Part shown: piece by piece, positions 36,566 to 39,733 of the stretch
Position numbering within the stretch: the stretch's first letter is position 1
How the letters are laid out: each line of letters opens with the position of its first letter
Assembly (NCBI GenBank): GCA_002682825.1
Contig: NOKP01000090.1
Coordinates: forward strand, 1 to 39,733
Direction: 5' to 3'
Length of the DNA: 39,733 nt
Source of the DNA: Neonectria sp. B-13
Taxonomy: Eukaryota > Ascomycota > Sordariomycetes > Hypocreales > Nectriaceae
Made by a program: the position numbers and the translations under genes
The notes under the pieces: generated by a model
Told to the model about the DNA's origin: nothing
The model's database searches: none
What the model saw: the letters and a program-made list of their open reading frames with translations, nothing else

Positions 36566-37126
36566 TGTGGTAGGGGCGAAGGACTAAGTGGGCTAGCTGG
36601 TTGCTAGCAGGGATGTAATTGGGTGCGGAAGGGGAGGGGCAGCCACAAGGGAGGTTAAGAAGGGAAGGAGAAAAGGGGTCTTTTTCTTTCTAGGGATCAT
36701 CATCGAGGGAGAGAGACAAGAGACTGAAGAGATTCTTTCTACAGAGAGATAAGAGATATAAGCTTATTGAGCTCAAAGCTCTAGACTTTGCCTTTGCCTT
36801 CTAGGAATTTATTCTACAATTTTACATTCAAAGTTACCATTCAATTCTAGGTTGAACCTCTATCTTCTATAATGCCAATTACCAAGCCAACAGTAGGCCA
36901 TTTCAATGCCTTACTAATACTCTTTCCTACTTTCGACTTAACAATCTACCTCATGAGATACTTTCCTATTAGGAGGTACTAAACACTAGACTGTCTGACC
37001 ACATATGCGCTATCTAATGTAGCTTTGGGCTGACCAACTGAGATGCCTATGTAATACATTTCTGTATACCTCCCTAAGGAACTGTCATCCATTTGGGGTG
37101 TTGTTTCTTGTCCCTTTCCGCCGCCA
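36566..37126 (+). repeat. 3' LTR
   Basis: 561 bp, starting TGTGGTAGGGGCGAAGG and ending CCGCCA. It is the partner of 24564-25122. Confidence 0.9.
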
Positions 37127-37133
37127 AACTACT
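37127..37133 (+). repeat. Target-site duplication downstream of the 3' LTR
   Basis: AACTACT, immediately after the LTR; matches 24556-24562. Confidence 0.6.
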
Positions 37134-37283
37134 CTTACTCTTTACTTTTTCTTTATTTCTATATACTATAAATCCTATATTCTATTTAGCCTTATAATAG
37201 TTTAGTCTTAATATAGGTTTTAGCTCTAAACTATACTCTTATTACTATTCTCTCCTCTTAATTTTTAATATCTTAATATAAAT

Positions 37284-39174
37284 GTTTAAATACTATGCAT
37301 TCAATATACTTTACTATATTATTCCTCTAACTTCTTTATTTTCTATTATAACCTATTTAATCTAATACTTTCTTCTTCTCCTTTATTAATCCTATTAGCT
37401 CTTTTCTATACTTAAATGCTCTACATACCTTACTATCTATCTATCTATAACTATAGCCTATAACTACCTTATACCTTATCTAAAATAAACCTAACTACTA
37501 TTTAACTAAATATATATACCTTATATAACTACTACCTCTTTATAATAGTATATATATTAATTCTATTAATCCTTAATAATACTAATAAGCTTAAATTAAT
37601 AAATACTCTACCTTTAGCCCTTAAGTACTACTTATCCCTAAGCCTACTAATCTATATACTTACCTTTCTACTTTATTTATCTCTCTAGTAATATAGTAAA
37701 ATACACTAAATTATATAATAATACTCTATACTCTTTCCTATTTATACCCTCTTTATTCTCTTTATAACTATATATATCTAATTATATATAACTATCCTAT
37801 ACTCTATTTAAACTAAACATAATCACCCTAATATACCTACTATATTATCACTTCTTATAGCATTAGCACATTTATCCTATTTATTCTATAAAAGTACTAA
37901 TTACCCTTAAGCTATTAGTAATATACCTCTTAATCTATTATACTAATCCTAAACTATTCCTCTACTAATCTCCTTACTTATTAACTTTTTATTACTATAA
38001 GTACTACTAGTAATACCTTATCTTTATATATATACTAGCTCTTACCTTTCTTACTACCTCCTTCTTATACTTCCTTATACTAGTTAAGTAAAAGCTTATA
38101 TATAAAGTAATATATAAGTAACTTAAATATTACTTTATATTATACTTACTTATAGTCCTTACCTATAATCAAGTTATACTAGTACCCCTTCTATTTATAC
38201 TATAGCTTATCTAGAATCTAAATAACCTCTATCCCTCTATAATAATAATATATATAGTATATAGGATACTTATCTACTACCTTATCTAGCTACTAGAGTA
38301 GTATTTAAATCTATATACTCTTTTCTTTCTTAAATACTTCCTAAATCCTCTTAGTTCCCTTCTACTAACTATAGACAATAATAGTACTATTATTATTATT
38401 ATTACTATTACTCTTCTTCTTACTCTCTTTATCTTTCTTTTTATTATAACTAACCCTAGCCTAGCTATTCTTATTCTTATTCTTATCCTTATCCTTATTC
38501 TTATCCTTAGTAGTAGCTATTATAAACATTAAACAGCTATAGTAGTTATATAGTATAGCTATAGCTATATCTTAGTATATCTTACCTATTCTACTATCTA
38601 TAAATACTATAATTATAGCCTACTAGCAGCCTAGTATTAATATAAATGCCTCTATCTATACTTTATTAACCTTATCTATAAAGCTATAGTATCAGTCTAC
38701 TTACTTTAGCTGCCTATTATATATAATAATAGACTATACTACTTTACCTACTTAATACCTATCTTACCTAGTCTATTGTATAAAGTCTATAAGTCTATAA
38801 TAAGTACCTTATAGAACTATTATAGCTCCTAGAGCTAATACTAAATAGCTAGCCGCTTCTACTAGCCTTTTACTACATTCTATAACAATTTCTCTATTAG
38901 CTATATTACCTTACTAAGCTTAAGCTTAAGCTATTCATTCTTAATGTTTATTATAAATAACTAGCCTACCCTAAGCTAGAGTAAGTTATCTATAATACAG
39001 TCTATATTAGACTATAGCTCTTAGTCTATAACCTTAGCTTACTACCTTTCTATTATATAGTTAAGTAGCTCTTTAGCCTTTATAATAATACTATAGAGCA
39101 TTTTAATAAAGTTCTTAACTTTAATATACTTATCATTCTAGAATAATACCTTACCCTTATCTACCTAATAGATT
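37284..39174 (-). pseudogene. Heavily RIP-degraded coding remnant, possibly gag of an older element
   Basis: Read on the minus strand, two overlapping phases stay protein-like over roughly 620 codons, although stops (mostly TAG, some TAA) are very frequent. The first part (39174 down to about 38660) is helical and charged. After one frame change come a hydrophobic stretch, a Lys-rich segment alternating with Asp/Asn (38467-38509), an Asn run, and a Tyr-rich cluster near 38235-38275 where Cys codons may have become Tyr codons, as in a lost zinc motif. This order resembles a gag protein, but I cannot name a family. The retrotransposon inserted next to it. Confidence 0.4.
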
Positions 39175-39622
39175 AATAGCTAACTGCCTATCTTATACTA
39201 TTACCTCTTACTATATACTATTCAGCTAATAATAGTACTTATTACTATATATATATTAATATATATCTATATAGTATATTCCTTTTAGAATATAAGTACT
39301 ATATTAATATTAACCTTATCTATATTCTATAGTTTACTCTTAAATACTAACTTAATAAAAAAGACCTAAGTTTATTATAATATAGTAATAAGTATATTAG
39401 TATATAAGTATAGCTTATTATAGCTAAGTAGGTATTACTATATGCCTATTATAGTATAAAAGTATAATAGTAAGCTTATATATATATTGCTTTTAACCTA
39501 CTACTTAATAGAAGCTATAATAAATAAAAATATAGTCTAATCTAGTATAGTATTATTAGTATTAGCCTTTAGGACCTATATTTAGTAGCTATAACTATAG
39601 TTCCTATAGGCTATCTTAGTAC
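39175..39622. other. RIP-altered AT-rich DNA, no gene seen
   Basis: Mirror of 112-559. Confidence 0.6.

Positions 39623-39733
<111 letters not shown>

Larger units (their letters stand above)
24564..37126 (+). mobile_element. Full-length Ty3/gypsy-type LTR retrotransposon with extra 3' region, 12.56 kb
   Basis: Two similar LTRs (559 and 561 bp) enclose a primer binding site, gag-protease, pol in the order RT, RNase H, integrase (the Ty3/gypsy order), then about 4 kb of extra sense-oriented sequence, a polypurine tract and the 3' LTR. A short target duplication flanks it. The element is longer than typical Ty3/gypsy elements (about 5-8 kb) mainly because of the 3' region. All frames are interrupted by stops and LTR differences are transitions, so it has been altered by RIP and cannot make intact proteins as it stands. 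It is less altered than the DNA around it, which suggests later insertion into already degraded repeats. Confidence 0.93.

Overview
The window is one giant inverted repeat. Base x pairs with base 39734-x: the left arm (1-19717) is the reverse complement of the right arm (20017-39733) at every point I compared, with no mismatch found. A run of exactly 100 N (19718-19817) and 199 nt of unpaired sequence (19818-20016) lie between the arms. Every arm feature therefore occurs twice, in opposite orientation. Full notes are on the right-arm copies, where the main element reads left to right; left-arm entries are short mirrors.

The DNA looks like a repeat-rich, AT-rich region of a filamentous ascomycete (inference). 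The evidence is a Ty3/gypsy-type LTR retrotransposon, loss of CpA/CpG with TAG and TAA everywhere as left by repeat-induced point mutation (RIP), and LTRs that differ essentially only by transitions. I see no intact host gene, rRNA, tRNA or CRISPR array.

Right-arm layout: unpaired spacer and a geneless stretch (to 20918); a pair of ~320-bp direct repeats carrying TTAGGG motifs (20919-21237 and 23644-23963), enclosing tandem repeats, a degraded coding-like frame (22122-22730) and very AT-rich DNA; RIP-altered DNA (23964-24555); then a 12.56-kb retrotransposon (24564-37126) flanked by a short target duplication. Its order is 5' LTR, primer binding site, gag-protease in one frame, pol (RT, RNase H, integrase with GPY/F module) in the -1 frame, a ~4-kb extra 3' region, polypurine tract, 3' LTR. 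Beyond it lie an older, heavily degraded gag-like coding remnant (37284-39174) and a terminal (TAT)37 microsatellite.

The most interesting content is the extra 3' region. It holds a ~740-codon sense-strand frame (34113-36332) with the His-Asp-Gln-Cys pattern and spacing of a Ulp1/C48 (SUMO-protease-like) cysteine peptidase, an unusual cargo for a Ty3/gypsy element. All frames in this copy are broken by stops, mostly TAG, so this copy is a fossil. The perfect palindrome is either a very recent inverted duplication or, more likely given the fixed-size gap and coincident ends, two contigs of one locus joined head to head in assembly.
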